A stretch of DNA of 64,000 nucleotides from Filimonas zeae (GTDB lineage Bacteria; Bacteroidota; Bacteroidia; Chitinophagales; Chitinophagaceae): positions 1,054,001 through 1,118,000 of the forward strand of contig NZ_BMIB01000002.1 in NCBI RefSeq assembly GCF_014641615.1. Direction: 5' to 3'. Shown here in pieces: positions 10,085 through 18,009 of this stretch; within the stretch, counting starts at the first letter, position 1; the number at the start of each line of letters is the position of its first letter. The notes under the pieces were generated by a model, which saw only the letters and a list, made by a program, of their open reading frames with translations, was not told where the DNA came from and did no database searches. A program made the translations under genes and the position numbers.

Positions 10085-10112
10085 TCTAATTCACTAAAAA
10101 AAACTTGCCATT

Positions 10113-13100
10113 ATGAAGTCATTTATTACACCGCCCAAAGGGCAGGCCCCCGCCATGCCCGGGCTTTCCCGACTTACCACCTTGCTGCTACTGCTGTTAC
10201 TAAGCGTTTGCGGCAATCACCTGCACGCGCAGTTTCTGTTGCTGGATGATATGGAGGGCAACGGCCCCTGCGCCGGCCGGTGGGATTATTATGCCGGTAA
10301 CACCACCACCGGCAAAGTACAGTTTGGCGTAGCCAACCCCGCACCCGGCGGCCTTAACACCAGCGCCAAAGTAGCGAAGTTTATTAAAGACACTACCTGC
10401 TTTGAATGGATGAGCGCCGGATGCAGCCTGCCCGATAGTTTTGACCTGAAGGGCAACACCGTATTCAAGCTACTGGTGTACAGCGATGTAAAGGAAGAAG
10501 TGTTGTTTAAGTTACAGCCGGGCACCAACTACAACAAAGCCGTATTCTTTACCTACAAAATAAAGAATGTAAACACCTGGGAAGAATGCAGCTTTGATTT
10601 TGCCAGCGTACGCAACCGTACCGATCTTAACCGTATTGAAGTGCATTATGCCGATGGCAAAAAAGCCAATGGTATTTTGTATTACGATCTGGTGCTGGGC
10701 CCCGACCCGGCTTCTATCAGCCTCGCCAATACCCGCATACCCATGGGTGCAGAAGCAGGCGCTATTATACGCGCTACCGTACGTGGCAACACCTTTAAGC
10801 AAACACTGAACAAAAACCTGTGGAGCGCCCGCTGGCCCGCAGGCATTAGTATAGACAGTCTGCACCGGGTGAATGATACCGTGGTGAATATTGTACTGGC
10901 AGGAACTGCCACAGAAAACTATTCCCGCTTAGAGGTTAAACTTACCATAGCCGGCAACCAGCTGGATAGCACCGGTGCAGCGCAATACACGGCTAAAGGC
11001 AATGTGGTGTTTGAAGGCAACCCCAACTACACCCTTATTTATCAGGATGAGTTTAACGGCACCGGTAAGCCCGACATTACCAAATGGACCATAGACCCAC
11101 GCCCCAAAGGCTGGATTAACGGGGAGCAGCAGGTGTATACCGATAGCTCGTACGACAATGCCCGCCTGCGCAATGGCTGCCTGGTCATCACCGGCAAAAG
11201 AGACTTCCCCAATTACAATACCACCGAGCCCTGGAGCAGCGGCCGCGTTATCTCACAAAACAAAATGGATTTTAAATATGGCAAGGTAGAAGTACGTGCC
11301 CGCCTGCCCCGTGCGCGTGGTTCCTGGCCTGCTATCTGGTTAATGCCCACCACCAGTGCGTATGGCGATTGGCCCCGCAGCGGCGAGCTGGATATTATGG
11401 AGCATGTGGGCAATAAGTTTGGCACCGTACTCAGCACCGTACACACCCAGAACAACAACTGGATGAATGGCAGCCATACCTCGGGCAACAGAACTATAAC
11501 TGATGTAGATACGGTGTTTCATGTATACGCCATGGAATGGAGTGAAGATTCCATACGCTTTACTTTCGACAGCTTGCATTGCTACACGTACGTAAACCCC
11601 AAAACCGATTGGAAAGACTGGCCGTTTGATCAGAAATTTCATATTATATTAAACGTAGCCATCGGCGGCGGTATGGGTGGCGCTGTTACCGATGCAGACT
11701 GGCCGGATAGTATGCTGGTTGATTATGTACGTGTATACCAGAAAGGTATTGGCACACCGGTGCTGGACAGCATTACGCTCACACCCGCCAACCGTGCGTA
11801 TATCTCCGGCAAAAGCTTTCAGTATACCAGTAAGGTGTTTGATCAGAACGACTTTCCCCTGCCCGTAACACCTGTCTACAGCATTACTGGCACCGGCAAC
11901 AGCATTACCAGCACGGGCCGCGCCACGGTAGTTACACCCGGCACCATTACCGCCACCGCTACTTACAATGGCGATACCCTGCGTGCTATTGCCAATGCCA
12001 CCATACGCGCCGCCAACTACAAACCGGTACCGGCCCGCATAGAAGCCGAAGCATTTGACTATAGCAATACCTGCTGTACCGAACCGGCGCAGGATACCAG
12101 CGGCGTATTAAACGTAAGCTATATAGCCAATACCAGCTTTATGGAATACGATATACAAACACCCTGGGCAGGCAAGTACCGCCTGCAGCTGCGCGCTGCG
12201 GTAAACACCGCCAGCACCGTACGCATACTGCTGGGCGATAGCCTGCTTACCACCATGCAGCTGCCCGCCAGCGGCGGCTGGCAAACCTGGCGCACCGTTA
12301 CCAGCGGTCTGCTTAACCTGCCGGGTGGTAAACATACCCTTACCCTGCAGAGCACTACCAGCGGCTGGAACTTTAACTGGCTGAAAGTAATACGCGATTC
12401 AGACATTGCCCTCTCCCGCATAGTGGTAACACCCGATAGCACCAGCGTATTCATTAAAGGCCGCAAACAATTCAAAGCCGCTGCCTATGCCAACGACAGC
12501 AGCCGTATGGACCTGCCCTTTACCTGGTCAGTACCTGCCAAAGGTGGCACCATAGATGGTAAAGGTGTTATTACCGCCAGCGATACACCAGGCATTTACT
12601 ATGTAAAAGCCCATTACAACAGCATGTTTGGCAAAGCAAAAATTAACGTACTGGCCCTGCCCAGGCTGGCACGTATTAAGGTAGTGCCCGATAGTCTTAC
12701 GCTGCCCTTTGGCGCCTCACAGCAATACACCACACAGGGCTTTGACCAATACGGCAGCCCTATTGCCTTTACCGGCGCTACCTGGAGTGTAAGCGGCACC
12801 GGCAACAGCGTCAGCAGCACCGGCATAGTAACCGCCACCACCAACCCTGGCAGCTATACCGTTACCGCCACCAAAGACAGCATCAGCGGCAGCGCCACCT
12901 TCACCACCGGCTACGGCTGCACGTTTAAAAAACGGTGGGAAGCAGAAATCAGCACCAGCCGCTCTACCGTGCCTACCCTGGAACCCACTACTGATACCAG
13001 CGGCGGACAAAACTTTACCGGCATAGGCTACAACCATTGGTTTGGATACAGTACGCTAAACATACCCGTTAAAGGTAAGTACCGTATCAGCTTCCGGGTA

Positions 13101-13607
13101 CTCACCAACGCACCGGCGGCCGTTAAACTGGCCAACAGCGGTGTTACCTATGGCATTGTTCAACTGCCCAATACCAACGGGCAATGGGCTACCATCAGCG
13201 ATACCATGACTATTCCTGCCATTAGTTATGCCAACGTAATACAGCATTCCGGCACGTTTAAGTTCAACTGGTTTGCTATTGACAACTGCGCCAACGAGCC
13301 TGCACCCGATAGCAGCAGCCTGCGGGTAAACAGCATAGCGGCGCTTAACAACAAAACCGTTGCGGAAGGCACTACGCTGCAGGCCTACCCCAACCCGGTA
13401 CAGGAATCTATTACCATTGAAACCGGTAATAAAAAATACACCACCATGCTGTTGCTGGATATGAACGGCCGCGTACTACGCAAATGGCCCGTACCGGCAG
13501 GCAGCACTAAATTCAACAAAAGCCTGGGCAACGTACCCCACGGTAATTATATTATCAGGCTGGAAGGCGGTTCCGCTCCGGTTTCTATAAAAATTATCAA
13601 GCTGTAA
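10113..13607 (+). CDS. Multidomain GH16 endo-glucanase (laminarinase-type) with CBM6-like modules and T9SS type A tail
   Basis: 1164 residues. Signal peptide to about 40; an N-terminal beta-sandwich module at about 43-200; GH16 catalytic domain at about 304-546 with ELDIME, giving nucleophile E425, D427 and acid/base E430, and GSWPAIWLMP as in laminarinases. Then three Ig-like Big_2 repeats (about 548-632, 768-850, 851-935) separated by two CBM6-like modules (about 640-760, starting RIEAEAF, and 939-1060, starting KRWEAEI). The end (about 1089-1164, YPNPVQESITI...GNYIIRL) is a type IX secretion sorting domain. The E-x-D-x-x-E spacing fits beta-1,3-glucanase/agarase-like GH16 rather than lichenase. 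Likely surface-anchored, making oligosaccharides for SusCD. Confidence 0.93.
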   Translation: MKSFITPPKGQAPAMPGLSRLTTLLLLLLLSVCGNHLHAQFLLLDDMEGNGPCAGRWDYYAGNTTTGKVQFGVANPAPGGLNTSAKVAKFIKDTTCFEWMSAGCSLPDSFDLKGNTVFKLLVYSDVKEEVLFKLQPGTNYNKAVFFTYKIKNVNTWEECSFDFASVRNRTDLNRIEVHYADGKKANGILYYDLVLGPDPASISLANTRIPMGAEAGAIIRATVRGNTFKQTLNKNLWSARWPAGISIDSLHRVNDTVVNIVLAGTATENYSRLEVKLTIAGNQLDSTGAAQYTAKGNVVFEGNPNYTLIYQDEFNGTGKPDITKWTIDPRPKGWINGEQQVYTDSSYDNARLRNGCLVITGKRDFPNYNTTEPWSSGRVISQNKMDFKYGKVEVRARLPRARGSWPAIWLMPTTSAYGDWPRSGELDIMEHVGNKFGTVLSTVHTQNNNWMNGSHTSGNRTITDVDTVFHVYAMEWSEDSIRFTFDSLHCYTYVNPKTDWKDWPFDQKFHIILNVAIGGGMGGAVTDADWPDSMLVDYVRVYQKGIGTPVLDSITLTPANRAYISGKSFQYTSKVFDQNDFPLPVTPVYSITGTGNSITSTGRATVVTPGTITATATYNGDTLRAIANATIRAANYKPVPARIEAEAFDYSNTCCTEPAQDTSGVLNVSYIANTSFMEYDIQTPWAGKYRLQLRAAVNTASTVRILLGDSLLTTMQLPASGGWQTWRTVTSGLLNLPGGKHTLTLQSTTSGWNFNWLKVIRDSDIALSRIVVTPDSTSVFIKGRKQFKAAAYANDSSRMDLPFTWSVPAKGGTIDGKGVITASDTPGIYYVKAHYNSMFGKAKINVLALPRLARIKVVPDSLTLPFGASQQYTTQGFDQYGSPIAFTGATWSVSGTGNSVSSTGIVTATTNPGSYTVTATKDSISGSATFTTGYGCTFKKRWEAEISTSRSTVPTLEPTTDTSGGQNFTGIGYNHWFGYSTLNIPVKGKYRISFRVLTNAPAAVKLANSGVTYGIVQLPNTNGQWATISDTMTIPAISYANVIQHSGTFKFNWFAIDNCANEPAPDSSSLRVNSIAALNNKTVAEGTTLQAYPNPVQESITIETGNKKYTTMLLLDMNGRVLRKWPVPAGSTKFNKSLGNVPHGNYIIRLEGGSAPVSIKIIKL

Positions 13608-13624
13608 GTACGTCTTATCTACTT

Positions 13625-13660
13625 CAAACGGCGGTTTGTGTGTATCAAACCGCCGTTTGC
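13625..13660 (+). terminator. Strong intrinsic terminator between the two GH16 genes
   Basis: Perfect 14-bp stem (CAAACGGCGGTTTG at 13625-13638 and CAAACCGCCGTTTG at 13646-13659) with a 7-nt loop, followed by CTTTTATATT. It separates the sigma-fecR-susCD-GH16 unit from the second GH16 gene, and it also argues against a TTG start at 13636 for that gene, which would lie inside the stem. Confidence 0.8.
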
Positions 13661-13692
13661 TTTTATATTACACCACTAAACACACTGCCAAT

Positions 13693-14553
13693 ATGAATTT
13701 ATTTGTTACCACCCGGCAAACGGCTGTTATACACCTGCATACCATTGCCATGGTTACCCTGTTTTCACTGCTTCTGCCCTGCACACCCATCCTTGCTCAG
13801 CGCAACAAAGCCAAAGCCCCTGCCGGCTACCAACTTATTTACTCCGATGAATTTAACGGCACCGGCAAAGCCGACAGCACCAAATGGACTTACGAAGTGC
13901 TGCCCAAAGGCTGGGCCAACCACGAAGAACAGACCTATACCAATGCCACGCACGATAATGCCGTACTGCGCAACGGCTGCCTGGTCATCACCGGTAAAAA
14001 AGATTACCCCACGGGCGACTCCTCCGCCCCCTGGTCAAGCGCCCGCCTCATCAGCAAAAACAAAATGGATTTTTTATACGGCAAAGTGGAAGTACGCGCC
14101 AAACTACCCCGCGCCCGCGGCTCCTGGCCCGCCATATGGATGATGCCCACCGAAAGCAAATACGGCAGATGGCCCCGCAGCGGCGAACTGGATATTATGG
14201 AACACATTGGCCATAAACGCGACTCCGTATTCAGCAGCGTACACACCGAAAGCAAAAACTGGATGAACAAAGGCCTGCTCTCCGGCACCCGCATTTTACA
14301 AAACACCACCACCGACTTTCACGTATACGGCCTGGAATGGACGGCCGACTCTGTACGCTTTACTTACGACGGCCAACCATCCTTCACCTTCGTAAACCCC
14401 AAAACCAACCCGAAAGACTGGCCCTTTGATCAGAAGTTTTATATTATACTGAATGTAGCTATTGGCGGGGGATTGGGTGGCGCTATTACCGATAGCGACT
14501 GGCCGGATAGTATGGAGGTGGATTATGTGCGGGTTTATCAGAAAGAGCGGTAA
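13693..14553 (+). CDS. Compact GH16 endo-glucanase (laminarinase-type), paralogue of the preceding enzyme
   Basis: 286 residues from the ATG at 13693, with a long hydrophobic signal peptide (MNLFVTT...LLLPCTPILAQ). Nearly the whole mature protein is one GH16 domain: YSDEFNGTGKADSTKWTYE, GSWPAIWMMPTES and GELDIMEHIG, giving E165, D167 and E170 as catalytic residues. It is strikingly similar to the catalytic domain of the upstream enzyme over its full length, so a local duplication is likely. It lacks the CBM, Big_2 and T9SS modules and so is probably periplasmic or released by Sec only, acting on shorter products after import. Separate transcription is suggested by the terminator before it. 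Confidence 0.92.
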   Translation: MNLFVTTRQTAVIHLHTIAMVTLFSLLLPCTPILAQRNKAKAPAGYQLIYSDEFNGTGKADSTKWTYEVLPKGWANHEEQTYTNATHDNAVLRNGCLVITGKKDYPTGDSSAPWSSARLISKNKMDFLYGKVEVRAKLPRARGSWPAIWMMPTESKYGRWPRSGELDIMEHIGHKRDSVFSSVHTESKNWMNKGLLSGTRILQNTTTDFHVYGLEWTADSVRFTYDGQPSFTFVNPKTNPKDWPFDQKFYIILNVAIGGGLGGAITDSDWPDSMEVDYVRVYQKER

Positions 14554-14602
14554 GCATTCTTTAGACCAATCATCTCATTATGCAGCAACTTCGTTTTAAA
14601 AC

Positions 14603-14628
14603 AAAGCCCTCTACAGGGCTTTTATTTT
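14603..14628 (+). terminator. Intrinsic terminator after second GH16
   Basis: 8-bp stem AAAGCCCT / AGGGCTTT with CTAC loop, followed by TTTATTTT, 50 bp after the GH16 stop codon. Ends the glucan locus. Confidence 0.75.
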
Positions 14629-14693
14629 AAACCCACTTTTAAGAAGCTTAATATTCCAGTTTAACTACATTTGAAAACACCCTAATACCATTT

Positions 14694-15782
14694 ATGTTGA
14701 AAATAATAACAACATCGGTTTTTCTGATACTGATTCATAGCTTCTTATCTGCACAACAGTTAAAGCCAGCTCAGCAGCTGGTAAATGCAGTTTTTACAAA
14801 CAAAACCGATACGGCCATACGCCTGGTAATACCTGTTGTATATAATGGCCAGAAAGAAAGGCTGGCTATCAGCCGTAAAGATCTGGTAATTTATATGGAT
14901 GCACTGATGCTGGGCTGCCAGAATACTGATACTATAAAAAAAGTATTGGTACGTATACTGGAAGGAAAGCAAATATTCACCTTTAGTATGGGAGGCGCAA
15001 TATCCTTAAACCTGCAGGATTACCATTTGCTACGCTGGAGAAACACCTACTTACTGAATAGTCCAGCCAACCGCAACTATTTTCTCAACGAAGTACTACA
15101 ACACTACTCAGAAGAAGGTGCCTATTTTTTGCTCAAAGAGGAATATGAGGGAGACGACTATATTGTGGAAGCCTTGCAGCAACACAATATGCTTGTAAAA
15201 CTTACCGATGCAGGTAGTAGTGCAATCAGATCAAATGCGGTGAAGCCTGCAAGTGAAACAACAAGCATAGCTACGCCAGCTGTAGACACCCTTATGGGAA
15301 AACTGGTTACGTTAATCTTCGAGAGCAATTACACCATGCCGGAGTTTATTCAGCTGTCAATACCAGCTACGTTTCATAACGAAAAAGTAAGAATAGTGAT
15401 TGACAGACACAACTATAATTTTTATATGCGGGACATTAACCCTGCATTCAGGAACACAAAATTGCTGCAGCAGGAACTCACAGAAGTACTAAGCAATGAG
15501 AAAGAATGGATACTAAATGACAATACAAAAAGAGACAAAGAATTCCTGCAACACTGTGCCATACTTAGAGGAAAAAATCCATACCCCGGACCGGAAGAAA
15601 TGAGTACGGCTGCGTTCCTGAAAAAATACCTTCCACGGGACAAATCATTCACTTATCATGGATTGGTCACAATTGACTGTAAGCTACGCACACATCAGTT
15701 TATAGACGCCATGTTCCGGCATCATTGGTACATTGCATATAATGGAGTTGCCTGCTATGCTCAGGGGTTGGTATTCCCCTAA
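14694..15782 (+). CDS. Unknown secreted protein with two homologous halves, 362 aa
   Basis: Not recognised. Signal peptide MLKIITTSVFLIL...SAQ. Two similar blocks of about 130-150 residues are visible: near residue 40 (IRLVIPVVYNGQKERLAISRKDLVIYMD...) and near residue 222 (IQLSIPATFHNEKVRIVIDRHNYNFYMR...), each followed by a matching N-T-x(4)-L-x(2)-L stretch, so the protein arose by internal duplication. A TACATTTG sequence at 14666-14673 matches the Bacteroidetes -7 box TAnnTTTG. The last codons (CYAQGLVFP) lie inside a hairpin, and a similar 3' end occurs again 680 bp downstream. Localisation periplasmic or secreted; function unknown. Confidence 0.6.
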   Translation: MLKIITTSVFLILIHSFLSAQQLKPAQQLVNAVFTNKTDTAIRLVIPVVYNGQKERLAISRKDLVIYMDALMLGCQNTDTIKKVLVRILEGKQIFTFSMGGAISLNLQDYHLLRWRNTYLLNSPANRNYFLNEVLQHYSEEGAYFLLKEEYEGDDYIVEALQQHNMLVKLTDAGSSAIRSNAVKPASETTSIATPAVDTLMGKLVTLIFESNYTMPEFIQLSIPATFHNEKVRIVIDRHNYNFYMRDINPAFRNTKLLQQELTEVLSNEKEWILNDNTKRDKEFLQHCAILRGKNPYPGPEEMSTAAFLKKYLPRDKSFTYHGLVTIDCKLRTHQFIDAMFRHHWYIAYNGVACYAQGLVFP

Positions 15783-15795
15783 AAAGCAGGCAACT
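15746..15795. terminator. Nested hairpin spanning the stop codon of the 362-aa protein gene
   Basis: Outer stem AGTTGCCTGCT (15746-15756) with AGCAGGCAACT (15785-15795), perfect 11 bp; inner stem AGGGG / CCCCT (15763-15767 and 15776-15780). The 5' arm is coding sequence. It is followed by GATTTCATTTTTCC. It lies between convergent genes and probably terminates transcription from the plus strand, perhaps both strands. Confidence 0.6.
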
Positions 15796-15855
15796 GATTT
15801 CATTTTTCCTTTAGGTAAAGGAATTACACCCATCAGCCTAAAGAATAATTTCAGA

Positions 15856-16308
15856 TTAAAAAAAATAAAAAACACCTGATGTATGCCATGAATCATCCTG
15901 CTCCCCTCTTACAATCCTTATGCTATACCCTCCTATTGTAGCAAATTTTGCTCTTTGATTCAGTTCCCCGCAAAGAATATCTGTTTTAAACACAACTGGC
16001 AAACTAAGAGAATCATTCAACCGGATTATACGATTTGATTTAGCCACAACATTTTCCCATATGAATGATTTCCCTTTAACAAAACAATTTATATGTATAA
16101 ACAAATCACCTTCCAAATATTCTGTGCTGGCAAAAAAAATCAGCTTAGATGAGTCTTCAGATTTATGCCATGTTTTTAGCTTTCCTATTACGTTGCTAAT
16201 AGAATCAATTACATCAGACTTTTCACCAAACACATAGTCAATCTTTTGTGCATCAACATTTGATATCACAATCAAACCCAAAACAAAAAAAGGGAGCATT
16301 TTATACAT
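15856..16308 (-). CDS. Unknown secreted protein, about 150 aa
   Basis: Not recognised. The ATG at 16308 (MYKMLPFFVLGLIVISNVDAQ) gives a clean Sec signal peptide; an upstream in-frame GTG at 16326 adds six residues and is less likely. The mature part is polar with alternating short hydrophobic strands (GKLIFFASTEYLEGDLFIHINCFVKG-like pattern) and two cysteines, consistent with a small periplasmic beta-rich protein. AT-rich relative to the sugar locus. Convergent with the 362-aa gene. Confidence 0.5.
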   Translation of the reverse strand: MYKMLPFFVLGLIVISNVDAQKIDYVFGEKSDVIDSISNVIGKLKTWHKSEDSSKLIFFASTEYLEGDLFIHINCFVKGKSFIWENVVAKSNRIIRLNDSLSLPVVFKTDILCGELNQRAKFATIGGYSIRIVRGEQDDSWHTSGVFYFF

Positions 16309-16423
16309 CGCCTTACTATTTACCACATGAAGACTTTAACGCTTTTCTAAATGTACTAAAGTAGAGCGTTTCCCTGCGGTTTAGTTACTTTTGAAGGGAA
16401 TTCTATTACCAGCCGGTACAACA

Positions 16424-16489
16424 ACCGGCAGCTGCTATGCTCAGCGGGTAGTATTCCCTTAAAACCGGTCACCTGACTTCCATTTCCCC
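16424..16489 (+). repeat. Degraded second copy of the 3' end of the 362-aa protein gene
   Basis: 16431-16489 aligns with 15751-15810 with one gap and roughly three quarters identical bases, including the last codons (CYAQ, then two changed residues, VFP, stop) and about 25 bases beyond the stop. Stem-forming positions differ but pairing is partly kept (ACCGG / CCGGT outside, GGG / CCC inside). No gene body precedes it, so it is a remnant of a duplicated gene or a mobile 3' element. It overlaps the end of the minus-strand lipoprotein gene. Confidence 0.5.
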
Positions 16490-17038
16490 ATTACGCAAAT
16501 CAACTTCAACGCACACACCCTCTCCAATATCTGTTAAAGGTATAGACACGCTGCAACAAACTGTAGCCTTACCGGCATCAATAGACATATGGGGTGCATA
16601 AATAACCGCATACGCCTTTTTCGGCACATCCAATGCATCGTAAAACATCCTCTTATCCATTCTTTTCTGAAAAAATGGTGCTCCATTTTTTTCTATTGTA
16701 AGGTTGCAATAAGAGGCATACACCACATACTCCTCCAAACCATACAACTGAAGATATTTTTTGGGCACCACCACTTTCGCTGTACTGTCCAGTAAATATT
16801 CCATTCGAATAAAAAAAGCAGTGTCCTTAAATTCAAAAGAGGTATCTATTGTAAAGGTGTGCTTATAGCTGGCTTCAAACTCTGGTATTATATTATTAGA
16901 ATAAACTTCATCCAAAGAATCACGCTCAAAAGAAAAATGAACAGGCGCAGGTGTAACTGAATCCCGCATCTGTATCCTGTCCTGCACGCGACTGGTACAG
17001 GACACAATAAAAACAGCCATCAAACATAAATACTTCAT
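16469..17038 (-). CDS. Unknown lipoprotein, 189 aa
   Basis: Not recognised. A short lipoprotein signal (MKYLCLMAVFIVSC) places the lipidated cysteine at residue 14. The mature part contains KHTFTIDTSFEFKDTAFFIRMEYLLDS and a C-terminal half with GKATVCCSVSIPLTDIGEGVCVEVDL, looking like a small beta-sandwich. The last codons overlap the degraded repeat at 16424-16489, so the C terminus may have been changed by that event. Confidence 0.55.
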   Translation of the reverse strand: MKYLCLMAVFIVSCTSRVQDRIQMRDSVTPAPVHFSFERDSLDEVYSNNIIPEFEASYKHTFTIDTSFEFKDTAFFIRMEYLLDSTAKVVVPKKYLQLYGLEEYVVYASYCNLTIEKNGAPFFQKRMDKRMFYDALDVPKKAYAVIYAPHMSIDAGKATVCCSVSIPLTDIGEGVCVEVDLRNGEMEVR

Positions 17039-17135
17039 ATCAACTGCTGTTTAATATAGTAACAGGCATTAGCACTTTGCTGGCAGGTATTTGGTGGGCG
17101 CGTAAAAGAAAAACCACAGCACAGCAATTTACACG

Positions 17136-17906
17136 CTAGTGCGTGTGTTTATGCTTCATAAACACTGCCAGTACAACAATTGCAATAAAAACCAATATTA
17201 CCAGAACCAGCAGTACCAGTAAAAAAGTAAGTATCACTTTCCCAATAATGCTTTTTAAAGGCTTATCTGCATAAAAAGCTTTAAAAAACCATATTAAAAT
17301 AGGAACAATCAGGAACAAAACCAGCTCGGTAACAAGCCCGAAAACCTTTATATTCCCTTTAAGCAGGTATAATACAGGATATACCAGAAATATGGTTACA
17401 AGGTTATAAAAGGATATAATATAGGCATTCATAACCACATGCTCATAGTAGTTATGCCCCCATTTTCTAAAAACCAGTCTGGTAAAAAAGGCAAAGAATG
17501 GTATCAGCGCCAGCATGATGAAAGAATTATAGCTTCTTACAAAGGCCATATAATCGTTCATAAGAGCTGAATTCACATGTTGTTGGGCATAAAGATCCTG
17601 TAGCACCTCCGTTAATCCAACCACCTTAAAAGAGATAAAAGCAGAAATACCACTCAGCAAAAACGCAAGCAGCATCGGTTTATAGTGGCTCACTCTTTTC
17701 CCGTCTATAAACTCGCGCGCAGTTTTACCGGGGTTTCTGAGAATACTTTTTACCGAGTATAAAAAACCTTTATTGGTATGAAGAAGCATATACTGGGTTT
17801 CATCCCAGATATATTTTTTGTCTATTCTATGGTATTTTTTCTGGCCGCAGCTATTGCAAAAGCTTCCTGTAAAAGTAGTGCTGCAGTTAGTGCAATTGTA
17901 TTCCAT
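17136..17906 (-). CDS. DUF3667-family membrane protein with N-terminal zinc ribbon
   Basis: 256 residues. The N terminus has a C-x2-C ... C-x2-C zinc ribbon (residues 5-21, CTNCSTTFTGSFCNSCGQK), followed by DETQYMLLHTNKGFLYSVKSILRNPGKTAREFIDGKRVSHYKP, the hallmark of DUF3667. About five membrane segments follow (about 77-95, 128-146, 160-182, 190-210, 225-250) and a His-rich C terminus (KHKHTH). Inner-membrane protein of unknown function, widespread in Bacteroidota. Single gene with its own promoter region. Confidence 0.85.
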   Translation of the reverse strand: MEYNCTNCSTTFTGSFCNSCGQKKYHRIDKKYIWDETQYMLLHTNKGFLYSVKSILRNPGKTAREFIDGKRVSHYKPMLLAFLLSGISAFISFKVVGLTEVLQDLYAQQHVNSALMNDYMAFVRSYNSFIMLALIPFFAFFTRLVFRKWGHNYYEHVVMNAYIISFYNLVTIFLVYPVLYLLKGNIKVFGLVTELVLFLIVPILIWFFKAFYADKPLKSIIGKVILTFLLVLLVLVILVFIAIVVLAVFMKHKHTH

Positions 17907-18009
17907 TCAGGTTGTAGGTATTATTAAAAACTAAAAACTTTACTTTATTTCTACTTTAGGTAAAAATAGACGATTCATTTGTTTTATACAAAAGGTTAGT
18001 AATTTATCC

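Noticed and set aside
14666..14673. Bacteroidetes promoter -7 box TACATTTG as a full promoter call
   Set aside because: The matching -33 TTTG box at the right spacing was not found, so it is mentioned only within the gene entry.
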